A DNA stretch of 64,000 nt from Fibrobacterota bacterium (lineage in GTDB: Bacteria > Fibrobacterota > Fibrobacteria > UBA11236). Within the stretch, counting starts at the first letter, position 1. Each line of letters begins with the position of its first letter. A program made the translations under genes and the position numbers. The notes under the pieces are model-generated. The model saw only the letters and a list, made by a program, of their open reading frames with translations. It ran no database searches and had not been told where the DNA came from. This document shows positions 26,561 through 35,018 of this stretch, in pieces. The DNA is taken from positions 1 to 64,000 of the forward strand of contig JAEKLQ010000035.1 in the NCBI GenBank assembly GCA_019509785.1. The letters are read 5' to 3'.

Positions 26561-27613
26561 TTAAGGCGCATCGATATTCAGCTGAATATCCTTTTTGACC
26601 TCTCCCAACGATTTCCCGTTCTTCGACTTAATGACGTCCAGGACCCGTCCGTCCAACGAAATGATTTTCAATTCCCCGTCCGAAAAATTCGCGCCCGCGG
26701 AGGCCGGTTGCATCAGCAATTTGCTTCTGTCGATGGAAGTGGTGCCTTGGCGTGGCTCCCAAGCATTGTTGGCGAGCGAAAGATACGCCTTCGCGTAACG
26801 GGTCCCGAACTCCTGGAACCCGGCCGGGGTGAAATGCCAGGTGTCGCGGCCGTTCCCCACCAAACCGGAGGACGAAACGTAGGCGCTGTGTTGGTATTTG
26901 GCCGGGAACCCGTCCACCATCTTGTTGAAGGCGGTATTGTTCGGCGGAGGATTAGTGTTGTCCGAGCGCAATTCACCGACGATCACGGGGGTTGCGGCAT
27001 CGAGGCTCAGGTCCTTTTTGATGTTATCGAAAACCGTCATCGCCATCGCATCCCATGCCACGCTGGAACCGGAACCGCTTTCGCCTTGATGCAGAAGGAT
27101 GCCCTTGATCACGCCGACCTGCTGGGCCAGTTTGCAACGCGCGATCATCCAGGCATAAGCGTTCTTCCCGTTGGGAGGCCCGATGCCCGCATTGGGCCCG
27201 TCCGGGAGGAAAACGTTCAAGGCGACCCCGGCCAAGGCGCAAGGGATGAGCCCGATGGTGATGTCGGAGCGGACCGAATCCAACAGGGTCTTGGCGAAAA
27301 AATCCCCCGGGCAAATGCCTTCGCTGCAATCATGCAAAGGCGGAAAAGCCGTGTACCATTTGTCCGTCGTCCGGCCTAAGGGAAATTGGCATTCCGGGCT
27401 TTTGCCGGAGCAATTCATATAGGCCATGACCTTCACCCGCGAAGTGGTATCGCATTCCTTGGCGACGACCGGGCTGGTGGCCCCGCCCCCCGTCATGTTC
27501 GATTGCCCGAAAAGCAGGAAGATGTGGTAGTTCGGATCCGGGGCGGCGGAAATTTTCCCGATCAGTAAAGAGGCCGCGAAAGCCGAACAAATAAAAATCC
27601 ATCGCGATTTCAT
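26561..27613 (-). CDS. Secreted CE6/sialate O-acetylesterase-type carbohydrate esterase
   Basis: This 350-residue SGNH-type esterase would remove acetyl groups from plant or host glycans outside the cell. A signal peptide ends near ISAA (residue 24). The nucleophile lies in FLLFGQSNMTGGG near residue 38, a second block is ILLHQGESGSG, and the His block DTWHFTPAGFQEFG lies near residue 260. These match the acetylxylan esterase/sialate O-acetylesterase group. The last 50 residues, with GELKIISLDGRVLDV, look like a short surface-sorting tail, consistent with export by the type IX system encoded by sprA. Confidence 0.83.
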   Translation of the reverse strand: MKSRWIFICSAFAASLLIGKISAAPDPNYHIFLLFGQSNMTGGGATSPVVAKECDTTSRVKVMAYMNCSGKSPECQFPLGRTTDKWYTAFPPLHDCSEGICPGDFFAKTLLDSVRSDITIGLIPCALAGVALNVFLPDGPNAGIGPPNGKNAYAWMIARCKLAQQVGVIKGILLHQGESGSGSSVAWDAMAMTVFDNIKKDLSLDAATPVIVGELRSDNTNPPPNNTAFNKMVDGFPAKYQHSAYVSSSGLVGNGRDTWHFTPAGFQEFGTRYAKAYLSLANNAWEPRQGTTSIDRSKLLMQPASAGANFSDGELKIISLDGRVLDVIKSKNGKSLGEVKKDIQLNIDAP

Positions 27614-27930
27614 AACGTATTTCCGTTCTGTATTCGGCTTCGCCAGCTACCGGCCAGCCATCAGCGGTTAAAGTTCTCAGGCCCCACCCAACAGCCCCTA
27701 AATTACCCCCGACTTCCTAATGCCACAACAGGAGCATAGGCGATCGAGCCTGGTTTTCGGTTAATAAATCCCCCTGACCGGCGTTTTCAGGTTAATCCGG
27801 TCACTACCCTAGTCCCGCCATCCCGTTCTTCCCTTCCACCCGCATCCACGTTTGAGGAAGCCCCACTTGTGGTTCCCGCCCGGTCCTGCTACCTATTGTC
27901 GCTACCTATTTCGAAACGGAGGGATACCTG
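27614..27930. other. Intergenic region with small repeats
   Basis: This 317-base divergent spacer contains no gene I support. TTTTC(A)GGTTAAT occurs twice (near 27754 and 27784), and GACCGG/CCGGTC (27776-27781 and 27797-27802) form an inverted repeat with a 15-nt loop. These could be a regulator site for either neighbour, but no promoter is obvious. Confidence 0.4.
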
Positions 27931-28452
27931 ATGAAGCATTCCATAGCCACTTTCGCCATCCTTTGCCTGGCCGCCTCGCTGCGCGCCGGGGACATGAATC
28001 ACGAACACATGGCTCCGCCCAAGGGTTCGGCCGAGCTCGAACGTTTGAAGTCCCTGGCCGGAACCTGGGAAGGCATGACGGAAAAGGTCAAGGACCAGCC
28101 GACCGTCGTCACCTACGCCGTGACCGGAGGCGGAAGCGCGGTGGAAGAGAAGATCATGCCCGGCACCCCCATGGAGATGACCACCGTCTATTACGACGAG
28201 GGCGGCAAGATCCGGCTGACCCATTATTGCGCGTTGGGAAACCATCCCTCCATGAAGCTGGACAAGACCGAAGGGAACAAGATGGAGTTCTCCCTCGTGG
28301 ACGGGACCATCGGTAGCCCTGCCGAGATGCACATGCATGCCCTGGCGCTCTCGATGCCCGATAAGGACCACCTGGTCGCGGATTGGACGATGTTCGACAA
28401 GGGCGCCAAGAAGGACGTGAAGACGTTCAACCTCACGCGCAAGAAGGCGTAA
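27931..28452 (+). CDS. DUF1579-like secreted protein
   Basis: The 173-residue product has a signal peptide ending near LRAG (residue 20). The mature part matches the DUF1579 pattern: LKSLAGTWEGMTEKVKDQ, then TTVYYDEGGKIRLTHYC and MEFSLVDGTIG. These lipocalin-like proteins of unknown role typically measure about 150-180 residues. The fold suggests binding of a small hydrophobic ligand in the periplasm, but no ligand is known. CGGAGGGATACC precedes the ATG, a good ribosome-binding site. Confidence 0.72.
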   Translation: MKHSIATFAILCLAASLRAGDMNHEHMAPPKGSAELERLKSLAGTWEGMTEKVKDQPTVVTYAVTGGGSAVEEKIMPGTPMEMTTVYYDEGGKIRLTHYCALGNHPSMKLDKTEGNKMEFSLVDGTIGSPAEMHMHALALSMPDKDHLVADWTMFDKGAKKDVKTFNLTRKKA

Positions 28453-28461
28453 ACGTTCCGT

Positions 28462-28485
28462 GCGGCTTCGCGGGGGCGAAGCCGC
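28462..28485. terminator. Hairpin between convergent genes, possible bidirectional terminator
   Basis: GCGGCTTCG and CGAAGCCGC form a perfect 9-bp stem with a 6-nt loop between the converging genes at 27931 and 28524. There is no U-tract on either side, so factor-independent termination would be weak. Confidence 0.4.
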
Positions 28486-28523
28486 TTACCGAATAAGGAT
28501 GGTATCGCAGATCGCCTGGTACG

Positions 28524-29084
28524 CTACTTCATGTCGGCGCAGAGCAACGGCTTCTGCTGCTTCAGCCACACTCCCGCCCGCTCCTTGACATCCTTGGCGG
28601 CCGCCTCGGGCTTGGTATAGTAATACTGCCGGTTGGAACGGCCCGCGTAGGTATCCCCGTCGGAGGGATTGGAAACGAACTCCTTGGATTCGGGCAACCG
28701 CTTCTCCACTTCCCGCATGGTGGGCTCCTTGCCTTCCACCGATTTGGTGGCTACGATCAGCAGATCCTTTTTATAGACCTGGTAATTGATGACCAGATGG
28801 GCGGTGTAGGTCTTGGCCCAATCGTTCTTGTTGGGATCGCCGTTGATCTCCTTGAGGTAGCGCGAGTCCGAGGTGACCTCGGGTTCGATAGCCTCGGCTG
28901 AGGGCAGGGCGACGATGCACTCTTTCACGGCTTCGCGGCTGATCTCGGAGCTGCCGTCGGCGGTGCCGGTCGCGTTGATCAAGGTGACCGTTTTGCGCTC
29001 GACCTTATCGTGCGTCGCTTCGGCGGAGACGGCGAAATCGACGGCCAGGGTGACCCCTAATAAGATGGCGAGATGGCGATTCAT
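28524..29084 (-). CDS. Hypothetical secreted protein
   Basis: I do not recognise this 186-residue protein. A signal peptide ends near AVSAEA (residue 23). The mature part is hydrophilic with mixed strand and helix, contains VKECIVALPSAEAIEPEV and ends LKQQKPLLCADMK, giving two cysteines that might form a disulfide in the periplasm. GAGGAG precedes the ATG. It is divergent from the LpoB-like gene, with 132 bases between them, and both products are probably envelope proteins. Confidence 0.7.
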   Translation of the reverse strand: MNRHLAILLGVTLAVDFAVSAEATHDKVERKTVTLINATGTADGSSEISREAVKECIVALPSAEAIEPEVTSDSRYLKEINGDPNKNDWAKTYTAHLVINYQVYKKDLLIVATKSVEGKEPTMREVEKRLPESKEFVSNPSDGDTYAGRSNRQYYYTKPEAAAKDVKERAGVWLKQQKPLLCADMK

Positions 29085-29216
29085 TTTTTACTCCTCGGAA
29101 TGCCGCCGGGGGCGCGGGCGTCGCGGCCTCCGCAAGACGGCCGTCGGATGAAAGTATAATTTTGCCGGCCCGCGGCCATTTAAGTAAACTATATGGCGCG
29201 TAAATCAGGAGGCTAC

Positions 29217-29807
29217 ATGTCCCGCATGCTCAAATCCGTCTTGGCCGCGGCCCTGCTCACGACGGGTTGCGCCACCAAGGTCACCCGCGTTTCCCACGAT
29301 TCCACCATCGATCTCACCGGCAAGTGGAACGATACCGATTCCCGCCTCACGGCCGAAGAGATGGTGAAGGACTGCCTGAACGGATCCTGGTACAACAAGT
29401 TCGCAGCCAACAAGACCACCCCGACCGTGGTGGTGGGCGAGATCCGCAACAAGAGCCACGAGCATATCAGCACCGAGACTTTCATCAACGACATGCAGCG
29501 CGCCTTGATCAACTCGGGCAAGGTGGACTTCGTGGCCAACAAGACCGAACGCGGGCAGATCCGCGACGAGAAGTCCGACCAGGCCTCCAACGCCTCGGTG
29601 CAGACCCGGCAATCGGCGGGCGAGGAAAGCGGGGCCCAGCTCATGATGATCGGCGAACTCAATTCCATCGTGGACCAGGAAGGCGGAAAGGCCGTGGTCT
29701 TCTACCAGGTGAACCTGGAGCTGGTGGAAATCGAAAGCCATAAGAAGCTTTGGATCGGCGACAAGAAGATCAAGAAGTTCGTCGAGCGCAGCGAGACCAA
29801 GTTCTGA
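29217..29807 (+). CDS. LpoB-like outer-membrane lipoprotein
   Basis: The 196-residue product has a lipobox LLTTGC (Cys near residue 18). The mature domain matches the LpoB pattern: LTAEEMVKDCLNGSWYNKF, TPTVVVGEIRNKSHEHIST, FINDMQRALINSGKVDFV and AQLMMIGELNSIVDQ. In gammaproteobacteria LpoB reaches through the peptidoglycan to activate the synthase PBP1b; the role in this lineage is an inference. ATG 29217 follows AGGAGGCTAC, a strong site. The downstream gene encodes the COG3014-type lipoprotein that often accompanies LpoB-like genes. Confidence 0.8.
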   Translation: MSRMLKSVLAAALLTTGCATKVTRVSHDSTIDLTGKWNDTDSRLTAEEMVKDCLNGSWYNKFAANKTTPTVVVGEIRNKSHEHISTETFINDMQRALINSGKVDFVANKTERGQIRDEKSDQASNASVQTRQSAGEESGAQLMMIGELNSIVDQEGGKAVVFYQVNLELVEIESHKKLWIGDKKIKKFVERSETKF

Positions 29808-29878
29808 GACTGGCCGACAGGGCCCGGAATGGGACGGGGTCTTCGCCGCGCGCTGGTGCGGATCGTCCCGCCTTCCGT

Positions 29879-31333
29879 TTGGCCAATCCTCTCGCCGCCG
29901 CCCTCATGCTGGCGGCCCTCCTTTTCCAAGGCTGCGCCGACAAAAGCCTGCTCCGCTTCCAGAAGATCGCCGACGCCGCCGGCCGCGACGAGTACGCCAA
30001 GGCCGCCGCGGAAGTGGTTAAGAACAAAAGCCTGTACGGAAGCAACAACGCCCTCCTCTATCACATGGATCTGGGGGTGCTCTACCATTACGCCGGCCAA
30101 TACGATTCCAGCATCGCGGAACTTTCCAAGGCCGTGGCCGTGCAGGAAGATCTCTTCGCCAAGAGCGTAAGCAACGAGGCCTTCGCCCTGGTCACCAACG
30201 ACAACTCCCGGCCTTACCGGGGAAAGCCCCACGAAATCGTGCTCTTGCATCAGTTCCTGGCCTTCGATTACCTGGCGCTGGGGAAATTCGACGATGCCTT
30301 GGTGGAAGCCCGCCAGACCCAGCTCTACCTGGACGAACTCAAGCGCAAAGCGGGCCCTACGGGCAAAGGCTACGTAGACGACGGCATGTTCCGGTACCTA
30401 TCGGCCCTGGCCTACCAGGCCGCGGGCCAGAAGGACGACGCCGCCATCTCCATGTACCAATCCGTCAAGGCCTACCGTAACGGGCCCGTTACCCTGCCCA
30501 CCTCGGTCGCCCGCGGGGCCTATGCCTTCCTGAAGGCCCAGGATCGCGAAAACGACATCCAGGAACTGAAACTGGAGGGCACGCCTCCTCCGCAGGCGGG
30601 CGGCTCCATCGCCCCGGCCGACGTAGGCGGATCGGAAATCGTCGTGGTAGGGGAAGCCGGCCGCGCCCCGGCCCTGGATCAGAGCGTCTACTGGGGCACG
30701 TACGCCCGGGACGGCCTGCTGGTTCTCCACTACCATGACGCTAAAGGCAACGAGGTTACCCAAGCCCTGCCTGCCCCCGGCCTTCCCGCCTCCGAATTGG
30801 CGAAGGTGGCGCGCGGACGGCGCAACCGTTCCGGCACCACCTTCCACGTCAAGTTCGCCCTGCCGGGGGTGAAGGATGTCAAATCGGGGACGAGTTTCTT
30901 CTCCGTGGCCGGCGAAGCCGCCCCGGCCCCGATCAAGACCGAACCTCTCACGGACCTGCGTCCCCTGATGGAGAGCTATCTGGAAGAGAATCACGCCGCC
31001 ATGCTTACGCGCACCGTGATTCGTGTCGTGTTGCGCACCATCGCGGCGCAGGAGACCAAGGACGCCATCTCCGGGAGCAACCCCCTTCTCAACCTGCTCT
31101 TCAATGTCGGGACCGATGTGTTGGCCGATCAATTGGAACAGGCCGATACCCGCACCTGGTTCCTGCTCCCTCGCACTATCCAGGTGGCCCGCATCCCCGT
31201 CAAACCCGGCGTCCACTCCCTCACCATCCAGGCCCATGACGCCAACGGCAATCCCCTCGCCACGCATCTATTCGACAATGTCGAGGTGAAGCCGGGCGAG
31301 AAGAAATTCCTCTTCTTCGCTTCCCTGAAATAG
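29879..31333 (+). CDS. COG3014-like TPR lipoprotein paired with LpoB
   Basis: This lipoprotein of about 484 residues has the lipobox ALLFQGC near the N-terminus. Helical TPR-like repeats follow (LLYHMDLGVLYHYAGQYDSS, FLAFDYLALGKFDDALVEAR), then a beta-rich C-terminal half ending with HSLTIQAHDANGNPLATH and EVKPGEKKFLFFASLK. It resembles the COG3014 family found next to LpoB-like genes. The start is uncertain: the frame is open back into the upstream gene, the only nearby ATG (29906) leaves too short a signal, and TTG 29879 gives a proper lipoprotein signal but no clear ribosome-binding site. Translational coupling to the upstream gene is plausible. Confidence 0.72.
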   Translation: MANPLAAALMLAALLFQGCADKSLLRFQKIADAAGRDEYAKAAAEVVKNKSLYGSNNALLYHMDLGVLYHYAGQYDSSIAELSKAVAVQEDLFAKSVSNEAFALVTNDNSRPYRGKPHEIVLLHQFLAFDYLALGKFDDALVEARQTQLYLDELKRKAGPTGKGYVDDGMFRYLSALAYQAAGQKDDAAISMYQSVKAYRNGPVTLPTSVARGAYAFLKAQDRENDIQELKLEGTPPPQAGGSIAPADVGGSEIVVVGEAGRAPALDQSVYWGTYARDGLLVLHYHDAKGNEVTQALPAPGLPASELAKVARGRRNRSGTTFHVKFALPGVKDVKSGTSFFSVAGEAAPAPIKTEPLTDLRPLMESYLEENHAAMLTRTVIRVVLRTIAAQETKDAISGSNPLLNLLFNVGTDVLADQLEQADTRTWFLLPRTIQVARIPVKPGVHSLTIQAHDANGNPLATHLFDNVEVKPGEKKFLFFASLK

Positions 31334-31346
31334 CCGAGGCCGTCGT

Positions 31347-32882
31347 TCAGAACAAGGCGCGCAAGACCGAGCGCGCCCCGGCCCGGATGTAGTAGAGACC
31401 CTTGGGCAGGCCGGCAGGCACTTCATATTTCCCCGCCGATAAGCGGCGCAAGGCCACCTGGCGCCCGTCTAGGGAAACCAGGGTCACTTCCCGGTTACCC
31501 CTGTAACCGTCGAGGCCGCTTCCGCCGTCATCCGGAACGAGGGTCAGGAACCGCCCTCGCAAGCGGATGGATTCCCCGGCGGACAAGCGCTTTGACCGGC
31601 CCACGGCCGTGGTAGAACCTCCCATCTCCCTCACCCACCTCTCCAGCAAGGCTACGGCGGGATTATTGACCTCGAAGGTGGCCAAGGGGGGCATTTGCAT
31701 ATAAATCAAATCGTAATCGCCCGGAGTGGTGTTGCGCGATTTCTCCCGAAATATTAAAACCGATTTTTCCGGATAGCCTGGAACGATCAGGGCGGGCACT
31801 ATGGGCTCCGAATCCCCGTGGGTGACGTTGGCCGCATCGTTCGGCTTATAGTAGAGCGGGGGAACGGTATCCAGGCCAAAGCCCCAACCAGTTGCGCGGT
31901 TACGGAATTCCATGGCAGCCTGCATATCGTGGAAATCAAAATTATCCATCACGCCCATGGCGGCGCCTGCGCTAATACCACGGCGCCCATGGCAACCCGA
32001 GCAGTTGGCGGCGATGTAAGAGCGCGCCCGCAGGTCTACGCTGGCGCCGCTATCCTCGATGCCCCTCCAATGCGGGGAATCGTTCCAGGCGGCCGGCTTG
32101 CTACCCGCGAGTATCCCTTTGGAAAAAAACCAATCTAATTGGTTCAAGCCGGCGCTGTCCGGGGCGGGCCGATTGAGTTGGGCCGTGAAAAACCCCAGGA
32201 CGCTCCGCTCATGGACCGTATCGGCCGTATTGGTCCGATGGCAGACCCAGCATTGGTAGATGGTCGGGAAATGCCACTTCTTGATGGCGCGCGACTTCCC
32301 GGACCCAGTTCCATTGGGCCAAACGGGTATGCTGTCATCCTTGCCGTGGATCAAATCGACGCGATCGGCGTCTTGCTGGTTCTTGCGCCATTTGTAGCTT
32401 ACGCCATGCCAACCACCTATGGAGTTCGGATCGAGGGAATCGATTTTGTTGAAGAGCACCCGGGTTTCCCAGAGCACGCGGCTGCTGGAATCCCCGGGGA
32501 TGGTATCAATGGATAATTCCTCCACGAATACGGCGCTGTCGGGATAGCCCCAATAATCGTCCTTCTCGGTGAAGGCGATGTGGCGGCCGGTTTTGAGGAT
32601 CACCCAGTGGCGTTTCCTGGCGCCATCGCTCCATTGCGGGACATTGACTTCATAACGAAGGGCCTGGGGGATGAGCGCGGCATTTTTGCCCGGCGTAACC
32701 GCATACAGCCCCAAGGCGGATAAGGTTTTGGGGATGGCGGCCGTATCCCTCGTGTCCCAGTACCGGAAGCCCGAAGGCGCTGGGGCCGCCGGGACCGCGG
32801 CGCGGGCGATGAGGGCGGAGAAAGCCGCCAACATCGCCAGCACGATTAGGAAGGAGCGCGGATTGGATTCACGAACCGGCAT
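31347..32882 (-). CDS. Secreted diheme c-type cytochrome with T9SS-type tail (paralogue 1)
   Basis: This 511-residue protein has an N-terminal signal ending near LIARA and two heme-binding motifs, CWVCH and CSGCH (in AANCSGCHGRRG). The block LGLYAVTPGKNAALIPQALR followed by YEVNVPQWSDGARKRHW is characteristic of SO_2930-like diheme proteins. The last 75 residues (VTLVSLDGRQVALRRL, GLPKGLYYIRAG) form a type IX sorting-type domain, so the cytochrome should be exported to the surface. ATG 32882 follows AAGGAG; an upstream in-frame extension to 33098 overlaps the terminator of the neighbour and is rejected. Its paralogue lies directly upstream. Confidence 0.82.
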   Translation of the reverse strand: MPVRESNPRSFLIVLAMLAAFSALIARAAVPAAPAPSGFRYWDTRDTAAIPKTLSALGLYAVTPGKNAALIPQALRYEVNVPQWSDGARKRHWVILKTGRHIAFTEKDDYWGYPDSAVFVEELSIDTIPGDSSSRVLWETRVLFNKIDSLDPNSIGGWHGVSYKWRKNQQDADRVDLIHGKDDSIPVWPNGTGSGKSRAIKKWHFPTIYQCWVCHRTNTADTVHERSVLGFFTAQLNRPAPDSAGLNQLDWFFSKGILAGSKPAAWNDSPHWRGIEDSGASVDLRARSYIAANCSGCHGRRGISAGAAMGVMDNFDFHDMQAAMEFRNRATGWGFGLDTVPPLYYKPNDAANVTHGDSEPIVPALIVPGYPEKSVLIFREKSRNTTPGDYDLIYMQMPPLATFEVNNPAVALLERWVREMGGSTTAVGRSKRLSAGESIRLRGRFLTLVPDDGGSGLDGYRGNREVTLVSLDGRQVALRRLSAGKYEVPAGLPKGLYYIRAGARSVLRALF

Positions 32883-33060
32883 ATCGGGCTCCTTGGCCTT
32901 GGGTTTGAGACGGGGCGCTGCGCGGATGCCTGGCTTCAATTTATGTACGGAAGCCGATTCGATGGGGCGACCGGAAAAAACTTTCGTTTTCCCGGGGAGG
33001 ACGAAATGGGCCTTCAACGACCGGGCGAACGAAAGGAAACCCGAAAACCTGGTCTTACCA

Positions 33061-33093
33061 ATAAAAAAGGCCCCGCCATGCCGCGGGGCCTTT
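33061..33093 (-). terminator. Rho-independent terminator after the upstream cytochrome gene
   Basis: GGCCCCGC and GCGGGGCC (33069-33076 and 33083-33090) form a perfect 8-bp stem. On the minus strand it is followed by TTTTTTAT. It lies 25 bases after the stop codon of the cytochrome gene at 33116 and separates it from its paralogue. Confidence 0.88.
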
Positions 33094-33115
33094 GACAATC
33101 TGAAAGTCCCTGTTC

Positions 33116-34651
33116 TTAGAACAGGTAGCGGGTGAAGTTCTGCTCGCCCACGCGGATGATGTAGACGCCCTTGGGCAGGCCCGACGGCAAGGCGAAGACA
33201 TTGCGGCTGACCGCCTTCAAATCGAAGGTGCGACCGTTGATCCCCGTAAGCTTAACCGAAAGCTTGGAGGTCGCGGCGAAGTCCGCCGGGAGAATCACCA
33301 AGCCGCCGCGGATGACCGGGCTCTTCAACTGGGAGCGGACGGATGCGCCGTGTACTATTCCGACGTTGCCGGTCCCGTCTACAGGGAGGGGCACCATTTC
33401 CGTCACCCACCGCTCCAGAAGCGTGACAGCCGGGACATTGACCTCGAAAGTGGCCAAGGGAGGCATCTGCTCGTGGATGACGTTGTAGCCATCGGAGCTG
33501 GTATCGGGCAAGGTATTCCGAGACTTCTGGCGGAAAATCAGGACGGACTTGTTCGGATATCCCGGCACGACCAGAGCGGGCAAGATCGGCACCGAATCCC
33601 CATGAGTGATGTTCGCCGCATCGGTCTTCTTATAAAAGAGCGGCTGGAGGGTATCCAGGTTCCAACCCCAACCGGTTACGCGGTCGCGGAACTCCATCTG
33701 GACTTGCATTTGGAAGAAGTCGTAGTTCAGCTCTACGCCCTGGGTGGCGGAAGTGGCGATGCCGCGGCGGCCATGGCAGCCCGAGCAGTTGGCGCCGATG
33801 TAGGAACGGGCGCGCAAGTCCACGCTGGCGGTGCTGTCCTCGATGCCGCGCCAATGGGGCGTGGTCGCCGCGTCCCAATTCGACTTGGTCCCGGCGAGGA
33901 TTTTCTTCTGGAAGAAATATTCGAGCTGATTGATGCCGGCGACATCCGGGTGGGGGCGGTTCAACTGCGCGGCGAAAAAGCCAAGCACGGCGCGGCCGTG
34001 GGTGGAATCGGTCATACCCGAACGATGGCAGGTCTGGCATTGGTAGATGGTCGGGAAGTGCCACTTCTTCATGATCGAGGTCTTGCCGACCCCGGTGCCA
34101 TTGGGCCATACGCGGATGGCGGTGTCCAACCCGTGGGCCGTGTCCACGAGATCGGCATCGAGCTGGTTCTTGCGCCACACGTAGCTGTAGCCGTACCAGT
34201 GGTCGGAAACGCTTTTGTCGATGGTGTCCTTGATGTTCAACAGGACGCGGGTTTCCCACAGTACGCGGCTGTTGGTGTCCAGGCCGTTGGTATCGATGGC
34301 GAATTGCTTGATGAATACGGCGCTGTCGGGATAGGCCCAATAATCGTTTTGCTCTTCGTACTTGATGGAGCCGCCGTTATTGGCCCGATTGCGGTTCTTA
34401 AGCATGACCCAACGGGACTTATGCGCGTCATCGCTCCATAGCGCGCTGTTGACTTCGAAATGGAAAAGGTTGGTGTCCAATATCTTGGCCCGGATAGGCA
34501 TGGCCGTGATGTTCTGGTAGATCCCCAACTCCGTCAGCGTCTTGGGAGGGGGGTTGTTCAGGGTGGGATTCCAATACTTGAAAGCCGCCGATGCCAACAT
34601 CGGCATCCCCAAGATCAGCAATGATTTTTTCAATAATCCGGACTTAACCAT
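33116..34651 (-). CDS. Secreted diheme c-type cytochrome with T9SS-type tail (paralogue 2)
   Basis: This second 511-residue copy aligns with the neighbouring cytochrome along its whole length. A signal peptide ends near MLASA. Heme motifs are CQTCH and CSGCH (GANCSGCHGRRGI). Shared blocks include HFPTIYQCQTCHRSG, DLRARSYIGANCSGCHG and EQMPPLATFEVNVPAVTLLE. The C-terminal sorting-type domain reads VKLTGINGRTFDLKAV and ends GLPKGVYIIRVGEQNFTRYLF minus its first residue or so. The gene has its own terminator, so the two copies are separate transcripts. Electron transfer at the cell surface is the likely role, but partners are not visible here. Confidence 0.82.
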   Translation of the reverse strand: MVKSGLLKKSLLILGMPMLASAAFKYWNPTLNNPPPKTLTELGIYQNITAMPIRAKILDTNLFHFEVNSALWSDDAHKSRWVMLKNRNRANNGGSIKYEEQNDYWAYPDSAVFIKQFAIDTNGLDTNSRVLWETRVLLNIKDTIDKSVSDHWYGYSYVWRKNQLDADLVDTAHGLDTAIRVWPNGTGVGKTSIMKKWHFPTIYQCQTCHRSGMTDSTHGRAVLGFFAAQLNRPHPDVAGINQLEYFFQKKILAGTKSNWDAATTPHWRGIEDSTASVDLRARSYIGANCSGCHGRRGIATSATQGVELNYDFFQMQVQMEFRDRVTGWGWNLDTLQPLFYKKTDAANITHGDSVPILPALVVPGYPNKSVLIFRQKSRNTLPDTSSDGYNVIHEQMPPLATFEVNVPAVTLLERWVTEMVPLPVDGTGNVGIVHGASVRSQLKSPVIRGGLVILPADFAATSKLSVKLTGINGRTFDLKAVSRNVFALPSGLPKGVYIIRVGEQNFTRYLF

Positions 34652-35018
34652 GATAAACGACCCCCTAATGCCACGACGCGAACGCCTGGCGCGGTAGACA
34701 TGTAACCCTTGGCCTAGATTTAATCAATATCGGACGGAAAATCTGGAAGTTTCTTGAGGAAAAAATGGCGGAGAAGCGGCCTAGGATTTTATTCTCCTCT
34801 AACCGGAAGCGCTTGTAAATCGGCGATTTAGGAGAATTTCCAAGAGAGGATTTTTCGCCTTCCGAGCAATCAGCCATTGGTTCTCCTCCCCCCCTCTAAA
34901 TGGCCCCCGATTTGAGGGCATTTCCACGCATCCTGTCGAGATCATACCCTCGCCTGGGAGCGAAGGGAGGAGGGCGGCGGGAAATGCCGCTCCCCGATGG
35001 AGAGCGACGGTAGAAGAA
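34652..35018. other. Intergenic region without a supported gene
   Basis: This 367-base spacer between two minus-strand genes is AT-richer than its surroundings around 34730-34860. It has several purine-rich AGGAG-like words but no convincing start codon or coding pattern. I see no clear terminator for the HupE-like gene, and no promoter with both boxes for the cytochrome gene. Confidence 0.45.

Noticed and set aside
32883-33098. N-terminal extension of the first cytochrome to 33098
   Set aside because: It crosses the upstream gene's terminator and would bury the signal peptide 72 residues inside the protein.
34665-34877. 70-codon minus-strand frame between the cytochrome and HupE-like genes
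   Set aside because: It is short, has no ribosome-binding site, and its composition reflects local AT richness rather than coding bias.
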